A stretch of DNA of 64,000 bases from Ottowia flava (GCF_008017535.1 NZ_VRUA01000007.1:100807-164806); one strand, 5' to 3'; shown: positions 49,509-58,671, counted from the stretch's first letter. The notes: generated by a model not told the origin, from the sequence alone. Translations and numbers: made by a program.

Positions 49509-50195
49509 ATGAAACTGTGGACCAACACCTTCACCCACCGCGTGCTGGGAAAGAGCGCGTTCGGCGCCGCCATGCTGGCCTGTGCGCTGGCCGCGGCCAT
49601 CGGCCCTGGCACCGACGGCGCGGCGGCCAGCACCGTCGCCAGCGCACCGGCCGAGCTGCCCAACGACTGGGACGGCCAGCCGGTGCGGCCGCTGGCGCTG
49701 TCGGCGGTGGAGCAGCGCTTTGCCCAGGCCTTTCCCGGCCACATCGCTCGCCTGACCGACGGCCGCCAGATCGTCGTGCTGCGCGAAGTGCGTCAGCCCA
49801 CGCGCCTGCTGCACCCGGCGGTGGACTGCTACCGCGCGCTGGGGTACCGGATTGAGGGCGAGCGACTGGAGCGCATGCAGGCCGAATTCAAAGAGCCCGC
49901 ACCGCGCGCCGACCCGCTTCGGCACACCATCGCCCTGCGCGTCACCGACCGCCTGCCGCTGGTCGACGCCGACGCCGCGCCCGCCGCGTCGCCCACGGAC
50001 AGCGCCCAGGTCCAGCGCTGCTTCACCGCGCGCAAGGACGGCGTCGCGCTGCGCGTGTGCGAGCAGATCGAAGACGCCGCCGGCCGCCGCTTCGCCGACA
50101 CCTCGGCCTGGTACTGGGCGGCGGCGTTCGGCCGGTCGCCAGGCCCGTGGCGTGCCGTCACCGTCACGCGGCCCTGGCAGGCCGATGATGCATGA
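49509..50195 (+). CDS. EpsI-like exosortase-associated protein
   Basis: 228 residues. Signal-anchor region (residues about 17-38, SAFGAAMLACALAAAIGPG), then a periplasmic domain with RLLHPAVDCYRALGYRI, matching the H-x-P-x-x-C-Y-x-x-x-G-[WY] pattern of EpsI domains that accompany exosortases, two later Cys (QRCFTARK, RVCEQIED), and a closing WYWAAAFGRSPGPWRAVTVTRPW. Its exact role is unknown; in exosortase loci EpsI partners probably assist processing. A good AGGAG lies 8 nt before the ATG. Confidence 0.8.
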   Translation: MKLWTNTFTHRVLGKSAFGAAMLACALAAAIGPGTDGAAASTVASAPAELPNDWDGQPVRPLALSAVEQRFAQAFPGHIARLTDGRQIVVLREVRQPTRLLHPAVDCYRALGYRIEGERLERMQAEFKEPAPRADPLRHTIALRVTDRLPLVDADAAPAASPTDSAQVQRCFTARKDGVALRVCEQIEDAAGRRFADTSAWYWAAAFGRSPGPWRAVTVTRPWQADDA

Positions 50196-50196
50196 A

Positions 50197-50253
50197 ACAG
50201 GCCGTTGGCCCTACAACCATCTGCGCAAGCAGCTTCCGAAGTGATAGCAACAA
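50197..50253 (-). repeat. Class 1 dispersed repeat, copy 19
   Basis: On the minus strand: TGCTATCACTTCGGAAGCTG, CTTGCGCAGATGGTTGTAGG, GCCAACGGCCTG. The core TGCTTGCGCAGATGG is complete. Confidence 0.85.
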
Positions 50254-50294
50254 GTTGGCTGACACCCGCAACGTTTCACCCCCAGGACGCCACC

Positions 50295-51779
50295 ATGGAC
50301 CCCGCCGCCGCACCTCAACGCACCTCGCCCGACCCGTCCCTCGCGCCGCCGCCGCGCCGCTGGCGCAGCCGTCTGCTGCGCGGCCTGGCCGTCATCGGCC
50401 TCACCGCCGCCGTGCTGCTGACCGCGCTGTGGGCGCTGCTGCGCGTCGCGCTCATGCCGCAGACCGGCGAATGGGCGACCGAGCTGGGCCGCGGGCCGCT
50501 GGCCTTGCGCGCCGGCGTGCCGCAGCTGGTCTGGCTGGCCACCACGCCGTGGATTGGTGAACGCTTGGACGGCGTGCGCGTTGCCACGCGCCTGGGTCCC
50601 GTCACCCTGGGCTGGCGCCCGGCCGGCGCCGAAGGCCCGCAGCCCACGCTGATCCTGCACTGCGAGCCCTGCACGCTGCCGCTGCCCGCCGCCGTGGGGC
50701 AGGACACGCTCACCGTGCCCGCCGCGCAACTGGCGCTGGCGCGCGACATTACCGACGCCAACGGTCAGCACCTGCGCGGCAGCCTGCTGCTGGGCGCGCA
50801 GGCGCCGGACGGCGACCGCCCCGTGCTGGCCGCGCGCTGGCGCGCCGAACGCGAAGGCCCGGGCTGGCGCGTGCAGCTGAAATGGCAGGACGCGCCGGCG
50901 CGCGACTGGGTCACGCTGCTCGGCCCCGACCTGCCCGAACTGGCCAGCGCCCGCATCGACGGCACGCTGGCGCTGTCGGCCGAGCTGACGCTGCCCGGGC
51001 GCGCGCTGAAGGTGCAGCCGCAGCTGACCGGCTTCGCCGTGCAAGGCCTGGGCACGGCCGAGTGGGCGCACCTGCGCCCCGCCTGCGGCGCGGCCGTCAT
51101 GCACGACCCGCGCGGCTGGCTAGCGCGCGCCGTGCTGGCCGCCGAGGACCAGAACTTTTACGAGCACCCCGGCTACGACCTGCCCGCGCTGCTGCACAAC
51201 TGGCAGGGCAACCAGCGCGCGGGCGCCATCGCCGGCGGCGGCAGCACGATCACGCAGCAACTGGCCAAGCTGATGGTGGCCGGCGGCGACCGCACGCTGC
51301 AACGCAAGCTGCGCGAGCTGCTCTACGCCGTCGAAATGGAACAAACCCTGGGCAAGGCGCGCATCCTGCAGCTGTACCTGAACCTAGCGCCCTGGGGCGA
51401 ATTGGCCGACGGCCCGCCCGCGCGCCGCAGCCTGTGCGGCGCCGAAGCCGCGGCCCAGCATTGGTTTGGCGTGCCCGCGCGCCGCCTCAGCCCGCGCCAG
51501 GCCGTCACCCTGGCCGCCATGCTGCGCAACCCCCAACACGAAGCCCAACGCTGGGCCCGCGAAGGCAGCGTCGACCCCGACCGCCTGGCCTGGATCGCCG
51601 ACCAGACGCGCGGCGTGCCTATCCGCACCCGGCGCGCGCTGGCGGCGCAGCTGGCGGCGGAACGGGACCGGTGGGTGGTGCGCAGTCCGTCGATGGAGCC
51701 GGGCCGTGAGCCGAGCGCGGCGGAGGCCGCGTCAGCGGCGCACGCCAGCGACCGTGCGTTGAAGCTGGCGGCGAAGTGA
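50295..51779 (+). CDS. Monofunctional peptidoglycan transglycosylase (GT51) with N-terminal extension
   Basis: 494 residues. Helix RLLRGLAVIGLTAAVLLTALWALLRVAL near residue 35-60, an unassigned periplasmic domain of about 200 residues, then GT51: the catalytic Glu284 in AVLAAEDQNFYEHPGYD, GGSTITQQLAKLM, RKLRELLYAVEMEQTLGKARILQLYLN, and AAQHWFGVPARRLSPRQAVTLAAML. No transpeptidase domain follows; the tail is Ala-rich. It polymerises lipid II. Its place directly after the exosortase pair suggests that wall growth is coupled to display of the VIT-vWA protein. The start at 50295 gives MDPAAAPQRTSPDP. Confidence 0.9.
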   Translation: MDPAAAPQRTSPDPSLAPPPRRWRSRLLRGLAVIGLTAAVLLTALWALLRVALMPQTGEWATELGRGPLALRAGVPQLVWLATTPWIGERLDGVRVATRLGPVTLGWRPAGAEGPQPTLILHCEPCTLPLPAAVGQDTLTVPAAQLALARDITDANGQHLRGSLLLGAQAPDGDRPVLAARWRAEREGPGWRVQLKWQDAPARDWVTLLGPDLPELASARIDGTLALSAELTLPGRALKVQPQLTGFAVQGLGTAEWAHLRPACGAAVMHDPRGWLARAVLAAEDQNFYEHPGYDLPALLHNWQGNQRAGAIAGGGSTITQQLAKLMVAGGDRTLQRKLRELLYAVEMEQTLGKARILQLYLNLAPWGELADGPPARRSLCGAEAAAQHWFGVPARRLSPRQAVTLAAMLRNPQHEAQRWAREGSVDPDRLAWIADQTRGVPIRTRRALAAQLAAERDRWVVRSPSMEPGREPSAAEAASAAHASDRALKLAAK

Positions 51780-52000
51780 CGGTGGCGGGGGCGGCGCGTA
51801 GAGCCCGCGCTCGCTCGAGGGCAGCGCGGGCGCGGGACCCAAGGCCCTGCGCGCCGTCGAAGCGCGTTTCGGCCATGAATGGCACGCGGGCCACCCTGTG
51901 GCGACGGGGCGCGGATCGCGCGTGTGGGCGTACATGCAGGGCCGGTATCATGGCCCCTCGCCCGCTCCGCGCGGGCCCAGCCTTGACGACCGCGCCTGCC

Positions 52001-52804
52001 ATGACCGAAGACACCGTCGCTGCCGACCCGTCGGACCGCCCCTTGATGCCGCCCGAGCCCGAATCGGGCGGCGGTGCGCTGCGCTGGGTGATCACGGGCG
52101 TCGCGGCGGTGCTGCTGGTGGTGGGCGCCTGGCGCGCCTACGAATGGTTCATCGCCGACGTGGCCAAGCGCCGCGCCGTGGCCTCGGGCGCGACGCCTAC
52201 GCTGCAGGCCCCGCCGGAGGCGCAAGCCCCGCCGGCCGAGCCGCCGCCGGTGGCGGCGGTGCCGCGCACCGTGCAACCGCCCGCGCCGTCGCAGCCCGCC
52301 CCGTCGGCCGGTCCTGCCGTGACGGGCCTGGAAGGCGTCAACAAGTGCGTGGTCGATGGGCAGGTGACCTACACCAACACGCCCTGCCCGGCCGGCTCGA
52401 CCCCCGAGCCGCGCAGCTCCGGCATGGCGGAGGCGGATACCGAGCAGCCTGCGGGCGTGGACGCCAACGGCGTGACCGGCTCGACCGGCGACAGCGGCCC
52501 GGCGGTGCGCGTGGCGCGCCCAGCGGTGTTCACGGCGTCGGGGCACGATCCGTCGCAACAGGCGTCGCTGTGCGGATACTGGTCGGCCGAGATCGAGCGC
52601 CTGGACTTCGAGTTCCAGCAGCCGCTGCCGCCGCCGGTGCTGGACCAGATTTCCACGCACCTGACCAACTTGCGCGGTCAGTTTGCCGAGGCCAAATGCG
52701 GGCCGCTGCCCAAGTCGGCCGAGGACAAGGCTTCTGCGCCGGCCAAGCCGGTGGCGCGCAAGCGGGCGCCGGCCAAGGTGGTGGAAGAGCGCAGCGCCGA
52801 CTGA
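52001..52804 (+). CDS. Membrane-anchored protein with DUF4124-like Cys motif
   Basis: 267 residues. A helix at residues about 28-48 (WVITGVAAVLLVVGAWRAYEWF), a Pro/Ala-rich linker, then GVNKCVVDGQVTYTNTPCPAGS, which resembles the DUF4124 pattern (KC...DG.VTYsd.PCp), and a helical region with LCGYWSAEIERLDFEFQQPLP and a Lys/Ala-rich C-terminus. It probably faces the periplasm. The function is unknown. An earlier ATG at 51950 is possible; the SD is poor at both. Confidence 0.65.
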   Translation: MTEDTVAADPSDRPLMPPEPESGGGALRWVITGVAAVLLVVGAWRAYEWFIADVAKRRAVASGATPTLQAPPEAQAPPAEPPPVAAVPRTVQPPAPSQPAPSAGPAVTGLEGVNKCVVDGQVTYTNTPCPAGSTPEPRSSGMAEADTEQPAGVDANGVTGSTGDSGPAVRVARPAVFTASGHDPSQQASLCGYWSAEIERLDFEFQQPLPPPVLDQISTHLTNLRGQFAEAKCGPLPKSAEDKASAPAKPVARKRAPAKVVEERSAD

Positions 52805-53121
52805 GCCTCGGGCTGGCCGGACTGTGACCACTGCGGTCCTTCGCCGCCCCAGGAGACTTTGCCGCGGACGTGCGCGAGGGCACGGTGCGTTCGCTGATGC
52901 GACTGCGGGCAATTTGCTAGTATTTAAGTGCATGAGCGGTGCGCGCAAGGTGCAGTTCGCCCGCCTGCCTTGGCAGCGTACACAAAAAAAGCCTGGCGCA
53001 CCGCAAGAGCGGAGCTACCAGGCAGGGAGCGACGGAGGGCGGGCCGCTCGACTGAGAACCTGAAGGCCGGTGCGGCCCGCCCTGCAGGTCGCAGGGCCGC
53101 CGCACGGGCTTTAATGCGCGC
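52805..53121. other. Intergenic region with a minus-strand terminator
   Basis: About 317 bp between convergent genes. It holds the terminator at 52984-53023. The frames here are Arg/Ala-rich and lack family motifs. Confidence 0.5.
52984..53023 (-). terminator. Intrinsic terminator of the Pro/Gly-rich protein gene
   Basis: On the minus strand GCCTGG (53023-53018) pairs with CCAGGC (52996-52991) across a structured 21-nt loop, followed by seven T. It lies about 100 bp past the gene end. Confidence 0.75.
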
Positions 53122-53481
53122 TCAGGGGCGCTGCGCCGGGGCGGGCTTGGTGCCGCCGGCAGGGGCTGTGCCCGGTGCCGTGCCGCTGCCGCTCTTGCCG
53201 GGCATGGCCGGCTCGAAGCCGGGCGGCAGGCCGTTGGTGGGGGCGCCGGGAGGCGTGCCGCCAACCGCGGGTGCGGCCGCGCCGCCCACAGCCGGGCCCG
53301 GCGGGGCGACCTGGGCGCCTGGGTGCAAGCCGCCACTGTGGCCCATGGAGGGCGCTGCTGCGCTGGCCGGTCGCGCGGGTGCGGTGCCGGGGGCGGTCTG
53401 CGCCAGTGCGGAGACGCTCCAGGAAAGCGCCGTGGTCATCAGCAAGGCGGCGGGGACGGTGCGCAGGTTGCGTTGGGTCAT
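53122..53481 (-). CDS. Secreted Pro/Gly/Ala-rich small protein
   Basis: 119 residues. Signal peptide MTQRNLRTVPAALLMTTALSWSVSALAQ, then a mature part of about 90 residues made mostly of Pro, Gly, Ala and Thr (APSMGHSGGLHPGAQVAPPG, GTPPGAPTNGLPPGFEPAMPG), without Cys and with no predicted helix. No family is recognised. AAAGGTAC lies before the start. Confidence 0.6.
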   Translation of the reverse strand: MTQRNLRTVPAALLMTTALSWSVSALAQTAPGTAPARPASAAAPSMGHSGGLHPGAQVAPPGPAVGGAAAPAVGGTPPGAPTNGLPPGFEPAMPGKSGSGTAPGTAPAGGTKPAPAQRP

Positions 53482-54240
53482 GTGCGGGGTACCTTTCGGT
53501 CGTTGAACACAGGACGCAGTCTGACGGCCAATCGCGTTACATGGCGGGCGAAGATGTTGGCGTTGTAACGGTGTGAATGCGTACTCACTTTACAGGTGGC
53601 GAGTGAATGTGAGGCGCCGGTAAAGCGCCGGGCCGACTCCGTGTCGGCCGCAAAATCGGTCACTGCACCGCGCTGCCCCCGGTCTTGCTTCCGCGCCAAA
53701 GCCGCCTTTGCAGAGGTCAGCGGGGCCGGGGGGCAGCGGTTTGGCCCCAAGCGACGTTGGCAGCCGGCACCGCCGCGGTTGGCGAAAAAACCTCCTGCGC
53801 AGTAAAATACGCAGTTACCTTCACGGGCCCCCAGGGCGCGACAAGGGTGCGGCGACAAGCGCCGCCTGGTGCGATACGGGCCAGGCAGGCGTCAGCGCTC
53901 CACCGCGCGTCAGTGACCGGTAGGCGGGCGCGCCGCACCCAGGCGCCGCCACTGCGATGGCCTTGCCCGCAGTCTTCGCCTTTGCGCAGCCGGTTGCTGG
54001 CGCACTTGCCCTGTGGCTTCCGTGCCATTCCAGGTGCCATCCGCCGGCGACGGTCAGCGGTTCGCATCCTGCATCACCCTCGCGCTTGTCCGGCCGGCAA
54101 GCGTGCCTCAGGTGGCGGGAATGGTGGCAGCGTACGAACAGCACGCCGCGGGGTCCGTGTCACCCATTCGCGAGCGGCGCTGCAAACGCCCAAGGCCGGT
54201 GGACGCACCGAGGAATCGAATCAACCATAGGGATCCGTAC
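53482..54240. other. Long intergenic region and infA leader
   Basis: About 760 bp without a gene. A promoter-like pair at 53779-53808 precedes about 430 bp of leader before infA. The leader is G/C-rich and has no frame with family-like sequence. Confidence 0.5.
53779..53808 (+). promoter_or_regulatory. Sigma-70-like promoter upstream of infA
   Basis: TTGGCG (53779-53784), 18-bp spacer, TAAAAT (53803-53808). It is the clearest sigma-70 match in the region. Confidence 0.5.
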
Positions 54241-54498
54241 ATGGCCAAGGAAGAACTGATTGAAATGATGGGCATCGTCAACGAAGTGTTGCCCGACACC
54301 CGTTTTCGCGTGACGCTGGACAACGGGCACGAGCTGGTGGCGTATTCCGCCGGCAAGATGAAGAAGAACCACATCCGCATCCTGGCGGGTGACCGCGTGA
54401 CGCTGGAGCTGTCGCCCTACGACCTGACCAAGGGCCGCATCAGCTTCCGCCACCTCGAGCGCCGCAACGACGGCGGTGGCGGTCCGCGCCGCCGCTGA
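54241..54498 (+). CDS. infA: Translation initiation factor IF-1
   Basis: 85 residues: [67 protein letters not shown] is the S1-type OB fold of IF-1. The Arg/Gly-rich C-terminal tail ([12 protein letters not shown]) makes it longer than the 72-residue E. coli protein; this long form is the extra infA of Burkholderiales, which usually have two IF-1 genes. Two G/C hairpins follow the stop but lack a T-run. Confidence 0.96.
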   Translation: MAKEELIEMMGIVNEVLPDTRFRVTLDNGHELVAYSAGKMKKNHIRILAGDRVTLELSPYDLTKGRISFRHLERRNDGGGGPRRR

Positions 54499-54617
54499 TC
54501 GGCGCCAAGCGTTGGCGCACCGGGCCTGCCGCCAGGCCCCACGGATGCGCCCGGCGCTGCCGAAACGGCAGGGTTTCGGCACCGCACCGCGTGACGCATC
54601 GCGGTGACGGTTTGGGT

Positions 54618-54677
54618 TGATTTGGCCTGTGGCCCTACAACCACCTGCGCAAACAGCTATTGTATTTGTAGTATTCA
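54618..54677 (-). repeat. Class 1 dispersed repeat, copy 20
   Basis: On the minus strand: TACTACAAATACAATAGCTG, TTTGCGCAGGTGGTTGTAGG, GCCACAGGCCAAATC. It is a complete copy, upstream of a small membrane protein gene. Confidence 0.9.
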
Positions 54678-54733
54678 GCGATCGCACCCACGCTGTGCGA
54701 CCGCTGCATGGCATCGTCTGCTACCGTCCGACC

Positions 54734-54994
54734 ATGTGGACTTGGTTGCGCGACAACGGGTGGTGGATCTGGGCGGTGGGCTGTACCACCGGGTTGGTCG
54801 TTTGGCGCATGCGCCGATCACCGACGGAAGGCCCGCTCACGGAAGGCCCGCTCCTACGGCGGATCTGGTGGGCGCTGGTGCCCGCATCGGACCCGGACGA
54901 CCCCCGCCTGCGCCCGATCTCCGCCAAAAGCGCTTGGCTGATCGGCGCCGCTCTGGTGATCGCGTTCCTGGGCTTTCTCCTGCAAGGGCCATAG
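54734..54994 (+). CDS. Small hypothetical membrane protein
   Basis: 86 residues: helix 1 MWTWLRDNGWWIWAVGCTTGLVVW, a basic/polar loop with a tandem duplicated hexapeptide (TEGPLTEGPL), helix 2 SAWLIGAALVIAFLGFLLQG at the C-terminus. No family is recognised. The duplicated TEGPL is encoded by a direct 15-bp repeat, so the loop may vary between strains. Confidence 0.6.
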   Translation: MWTWLRDNGWWIWAVGCTTGLVVWRMRRSPTEGPLTEGPLLRRIWWALVPASDPDDPRLRPISAKSAWLIGAALVIAFLGFLLQGP

Positions 54995-55031
54995 TGCGGG
55001 CTGGAACCCAGCCGGCCGGCAAGCCTTCCGC

Positions 55032-56123
55032 TCAGCCGCGCTTCGCCCGCCGCTCCCGAACCGCTTTCGCCAGCCCATCGAGCACCGGCACGGTCTGCTC
55101 GAAGCTGATGCAGGCGTCGGTCACCGACACGCCGGGCTTCAGTGCCTGACCCTCAACGATGTCCTGCCGCCCTTCCTGCAGGTGGCTTTCAATCATCACG
55201 CCCATGATGCGCTCGTCGCCCGCGGCGACCTGCGCGGCCACGTCTTCGGCCACCACGATCTGGCGCGCGTGCTGCTTGCTGCTGTTGGCGTGCGACAGGT
55301 CGATCATCACCTGCTCGCGCAGGCCGGCTTTCTTCAGCAGTTCGCAGGCCGCATCGACGTCGGCCTTGGCGTAGTTGGGCGCCTTGCCGCCGCGCAGGAT
55401 GATGTGGCAGTCGGGGTTGCCGCGCGTGTCGAAAATGGCGGCTTGGCCCATCTTGGTCAGGCCCAGGAAGGCGTGCGGTGATTGCGCCGCCAGCATCGCG
55501 TCGGCCGCCACCTTCACGCCGCCGTCGGTGCCGTTCTTGAAGCCCACCGGGCAGCTCAGGCCGCTGGCCAGCTGGCGGTGGCTCTGGCTTTCGGTGGTGC
55601 GCGCGCCGATCGCGCCCCAGCTCACCAGGTCGGTCACGAACTGGGGGCTGAGCAGGTCGAGAAATTCGCAGCCCACCGGCAGCCCCAGCGCCGACACGTC
55701 CAGGAGCAGACGGCGCGCCATCTGCAGGCCTTCGTTGATGGCGTAGCTGTCGTCCATGTGCGGGTCGTTGATGTAGCCCTTCCAGCCCACGGTGGTGCGC
55801 GGCTTTTCGAAGTACACGCGCATCACGGTCAGCAGCTCGCCCGCGTGGCGCTGCGCTTCGGCGCGCAGGCGGCGCGCGTACTCCATGGCCTGCGCGTGGT
55901 CGTGGATCGAGCACGGTCCCACCACGACGATCAGCCGGTCGTCCTGCCCGTGCAGCACGCGCGCGATGGCGTGGCGGCTGGCTTCGACCAGGTCCTGCGC
56001 CGCTTCGGGCGCGGGCAGCCATTCCTGCAGGATGGCCGGGGTGAGCAGCGGGCGCACGGCGCGGATGCGGCGGCCGTCGGTGCGGGTGGTGTCGAGGGTG
56101 CTGGGGGTGTCTTGGGATGCCAT
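55032..56123 (-). CDS. aroG: 3-deoxy-7-phosphoheptulonate (DAHP) synthase, class I
   Basis: 363 residues. RLIVVVGPCSIHDHAQAMEYA, MRVYFEKPRTTVGWKGYINDPHMDDSYAINEGL, GARTTESQSHRQLASGLSCPVGFKNGTDG, CHIILRGGKAPNY and IESHLQEGRQDI are the AroF/G/H signatures with the metal- and PEP-binding residues. It condenses phosphoenolpyruvate and erythrose-4-phosphate to start the shikimate pathway. Which aromatic amino acid inhibits it is not clear. The start at 56123 gives MASQDTPST. Confidence 0.96.
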   Translation of the reverse strand: MASQDTPSTLDTTRTDGRRIRAVRPLLTPAILQEWLPAPEAAQDLVEASRHAIARVLHGQDDRLIVVVGPCSIHDHAQAMEYARRLRAEAQRHAGELLTVMRVYFEKPRTTVGWKGYINDPHMDDSYAINEGLQMARRLLLDVSALGLPVGCEFLDLLSPQFVTDLVSWGAIGARTTESQSHRQLASGLSCPVGFKNGTDGGVKVAADAMLAAQSPHAFLGLTKMGQAAIFDTRGNPDCHIILRGGKAPNYAKADVDAACELLKKAGLREQVMIDLSHANSSKQHARQIVVAEDVAAQVAAGDERIMGVMIESHLQEGRQDIVEGQALKPGVSVTDACISFEQTVPVLDGLAKAVRERRAKRG

Positions 56124-56167
56124 TGAGCGATTATCGGTGTTTTGTGCCTCTGTCGCCCGCCCCATCA

Positions 56168-56194
56168 GCGCTAGCAGCTATCAATTTTGACGAT
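56168..56194 (-). repeat. Class 1 dispersed repeat, copy 21 (partial)
   Basis: On the minus strand: CGTCAAAATTGATAGCTGCT, then AGCGC. It supplies the last codons (R-Q-N) and the stop of the ferredoxin gene. Confidence 0.7.
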
Positions 56195-56465
56195 CATCAG
56201 GCAAAGGCCCGGCCAGTGCGGCAGTGCGTTGCCGTGTGCGCACCATCGTGATGGCGTCGAAGGGGCAGCGCAGCGCGCACAGCGCACATCCGGTGCAGCC
56301 GGCCGCATCGTCCAGCGTCGACGTCTTGCGCCCATCGCTGGCGTGCAGGCTCAGCACGTGCGGATCGCACACGCCGACGCACCAGCCGCAGCCGGTGCAG
56401 CGCGCCGGGTCGATCACCGGCAGGGCCTTGCGGGGCGCGCGCGACGCGGGGCGGTAATTGGCCAC
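56181..56465 (-). CDS. 2x[4Fe-4S] ferredoxin
   Basis: 94 residues with two clusters: CTGCGWCVGVCDPHV and CTGCALCALRCPFDAI, each C-x2-C-x2-C-x3-C. The N-terminal 18 residues are basic. Cytoplasmic electron carrier; the partner is unknown. The last codons and stop lie in a class 1 repeat arm, so the original C-terminus may have been replaced. Confidence 0.92.
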   Translation of the reverse strand: MANYRPASRAPRKALPVIDPARCTGCGWCVGVCDPHVLSLHASDGRKTSTLDDAAGCTGCALCALRCPFDAITMVRTRQRTAALAGPLPDDRQN

Positions 56466-56478
56466 GACGGCGGGCGCT

Positions 56479-57732
56479 TCACTGGCCCAGCTGCGGCAGG
56501 CGCGCCATCACCTGCGTCAGCAGCTGGCGGCTCTGCTGGATGACCTGGGTGCGCCAGGCCGGCGAGCTGGGGTTGAACATCTCGACGTAGTCGCGCCGGA
56601 TGCGTTCGCGCTCGGCATCGCTGGCGTAGCCGTGCTGCACGCCCTGGTTTTCCAGCACGCCGATGTGCAGCGACTTGATCGCGCCCAGCGTGCCCTGGCT
56701 GTCCATGGTGCCGTACTCGAACACGCCGGGCAGGTGCGTGCCGCCAGCGCGCAAGCTGCCGATCCAGCCGCTGACGTCACCGGTGACGGTGTAGAAGTCC
56801 TGCCCCGTGCCCCAGTCGATGGCGTGGCCCTGGAACACCTGCTCCAGCCCCTGGCGCACGCGCGGGTCGGTCGGCGGGTTCAGGAACACGTGCAGGTGCC
56901 CGCGCGCGCCGTAGCCGGTGTGCAGATCGAGCGACATCGACAGCGGGTAGGCGTTGACGATGCGCCGCAGCGTGGGCGCCAGCGCTTCCAGCTGCGGCGC
57001 CAGCGCGCTGCCACCGTAGTAGATGCCGCGCGGCTCGGCGTACTGGCCCTGCAGCACCGCCTGGCGCAGCGGCGCCATGCCGTGCTGCGCCAGCATGCCC
57101 AGTGCGCGCAGCAGGAAGAAGCGGTGCGCGGGGGCGCCGGTGTCGGCCACGTCGCGGGGGTTGATCAGCGGGTCGACCAGCGGGTAGCCGGCGTTGTCGC
57201 TCAGGTACAGCGCGGCGCTGGCGGCGGCGTTGCGGTTCAGGTCGACGTTCTGCTCGGTCACGCGGCGCTGGCGGGCAAAGCCGTAGGGGTTCATGCCGTG
57301 CAGCAGCAGCACGCCGGTGTCGGCCAGTGCCGCGGAGGTCATGAATTCGTCCATGAACAGGCGCGTGACCGCGCTGCCGGCCGGCCCTTCCACGCCGTGC
57401 GTGCCCGACAGCAGGATCAACAGCCGCCGCGGTTCGCGCTGCGCGGGCACGTAGACGCCGTCCACCGTCAGGCCCGGCACCTGCGCGCTGGCCACCGGGA
57501 TGCGCAGCTGCTCCACCCCGCCAAAGCGCCGGGCCAGCGCGTCGGCCTTGTGCACGAAGGCTTCGCGCGCGGGCGCGTAGTCGTTGATGAAGTAGGCCAG
57601 CGCCCCGGCGTCGGGCGGCACGGCGGGGTCGGGCGCGGTGTAGCTGGCAAAGCGCCACATCGCCCAGGCCGTGACCAGGGCGAGCAGCGCCGCCAGTGTC
57701 AGCAGCGTCCGGGACAGCCATCGAAGCAGCAT
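56479..57732 (-). CDS. M14-like carboxypeptidase, DUF2817
   Basis: 417 residues. An N-terminal helix ([24 protein letters not shown]) anchors it, then [19 protein letters not shown] (first His and Glu of the zinc site, H-G-V-E), [22 protein letters not shown] (substrate Arg and Asn), [18 protein letters not shown] (third zinc His) and FEYGTM. These match DUF2817 in the M14 clan. It probably acts on peptides at the periplasmic face. It is divergent from the acylphosphatase gene. The start at 57732 gives [11 protein letters not shown]. Confidence 0.88.
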   Translation of the reverse strand: MLLRWLSRTLLTLAALLALVTAWAMWRFASYTAPDPAVPPDAGALAYFINDYAPAREAFVHKADALARRFGGVEQLRIPVASAQVPGLTVDGVYVPAQREPRRLLILLSGTHGVEGPAGSAVTRLFMDEFMTSAALADTGVLLLHGMNPYGFARQRRVTEQNVDLNRNAAASAALYLSDNAGYPLVDPLINPRDVADTGAPAHRFFLLRALGMLAQHGMAPLRQAVLQGQYAEPRGIYYGGSALAPQLEALAPTLRRIVNAYPLSMSLDLHTGYGARGHLHVFLNPPTDPRVRQGLEQVFQGHAIDWGTGQDFYTVTGDVSGWIGSLRAGGTHLPGVFEYGTMDSQGTLGAIKSLHIGVLENQGVQHGYASDAERERIRRDYVEMFNPSSPAWRTQVIQQSRQLLTQVMARLPQLGQ

Positions 57733-57808
57733 GGTGCGCAGCGCCAGGTGGGGGCGCGCGGCGTGCGGTGCCGGCGCGCGGGTCAAGGTGCTGCGTATGA
57801 TGCCCGAG

Positions 57809-58093
57809 ATGTCTGACACCATCGCCCGCCTGCTGCGTATCCATGGCCGCGTCCAGGGCGTGTACTACCGCGCCAGCACGGTGCAGCAGGCCGAGCGCCT
57901 GGGCGTGCACGGCTGGGTGCGCAACCGCGCCGACGGCAGCGTTGAGGCGCTGGTGCAAGGTACGCCGGACGCCGTGCAGGCGCTGATCGACTGGGCGCAC
58001 CAAGGCCCGGCGCGCGCGCAGGTGGAGCGGGTCGAGGTGAGCGAGGCGCCCGCCGAGGCGGTGCCCGGCTTCACCCAGGCCGGCACGGTTTAG
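57809..58093 (+). CDS. acyP: Acylphosphatase
   Basis: 94 residues: [42 protein letters not shown] contains the catalytic Arg (YYR) and Asn (RN), and [10 protein letters not shown] ends it. GRVQGVYYR matches the acylphosphatase motif GxVQGVxFR except for Tyr in place of Phe. It hydrolyses acyl phosphates. An earlier ATG (MMPEMSDT) is in frame; [11 protein letters not shown] is the usual beginning. Confidence 0.93.
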   Translation: MSDTIARLLRIHGRVQGVYYRASTVQQAERLGVHGWVRNRADGSVEALVQGTPDAVQALIDWAHQGPARAQVERVEVSEAPAEAVPGFTQAGTV

Positions 58094-58221
58094 AGCAGCC
58101 CCCAACGATCGGGAGGCGAACGAAGCCCTGACACGCGCGCGGGCATCGTCTGCGGGGGCGGCAAAACGGGCGGCGGCGCCCAAGAATGTGGTTTTGGCAC
58201 ACCGGCACGGAGGCCAACGCC

Positions 58222-58671
58222 ATGTCCGACACCGCATCCGTTCACCTGCACCGCGTGCTCAGCGCGCCGCCCGAGCGCGTTTACCGCGCCTTCCTGTCGC
58301 CCGAGGCCTGGGCCAAGTGGCTGCCGCCGCACGGCTTCACTGGCCAGGTGCAGGAGATGGCCGCCGAGGTCGGTGGCCGCTACCACATGAGCTTCACCAA
58401 CCTCACCACCGGCCACAGCCACGGCTTTGGTGGCGAGTACCTGGAGCTGGTGCCCGAGCAGCGCCTGCGCTACACCGCGCGCTTTGATGACGCCAACCTG
58501 CCCGGGCAGATGCAGACCACGGTGACGCTGGCCAAGGTGTCGGTCGGCACCGACGTGCGCATCGTGCAGGAAGGCATACCCAGCGTGATCCCGATCGAGG
58601 CCTGCTACCTCGGTTGGCAGCAGTCGCTGCAGCTGTTGGCGCTGCTGGTGGAGCCGGAAATTCGCGAGTAG
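58222..58671 (+). CDS. SRPBCC/AHSA1-family protein
   Basis: 149 residues: SVHLHRVLSAPPERVYRAFLSPEAWAKWLPPHGFTGQV is the AHSA1/START-like N-terminus (helix-grip fold), followed by GGRYHMSFTNLTTGHSHGFGGEYLELVPEQRLRYTARFDD and a C-terminal long helix (LGWQQSLQLLALLVEPEI). Its role is unknown; such proteins bind hydrophobic ligands or act with Hsp90-like partners. The start at 58222 gives MSDTASVHLHR. Confidence 0.9.
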   Translation: MSDTASVHLHRVLSAPPERVYRAFLSPEAWAKWLPPHGFTGQVQEMAAEVGGRYHMSFTNLTTGHSHGFGGEYLELVPEQRLRYTARFDDANLPGQMQTTVTLAKVSVGTDVRIVQEGIPSVIPIEACYLGWQQSLQLLALLVEPEIRE

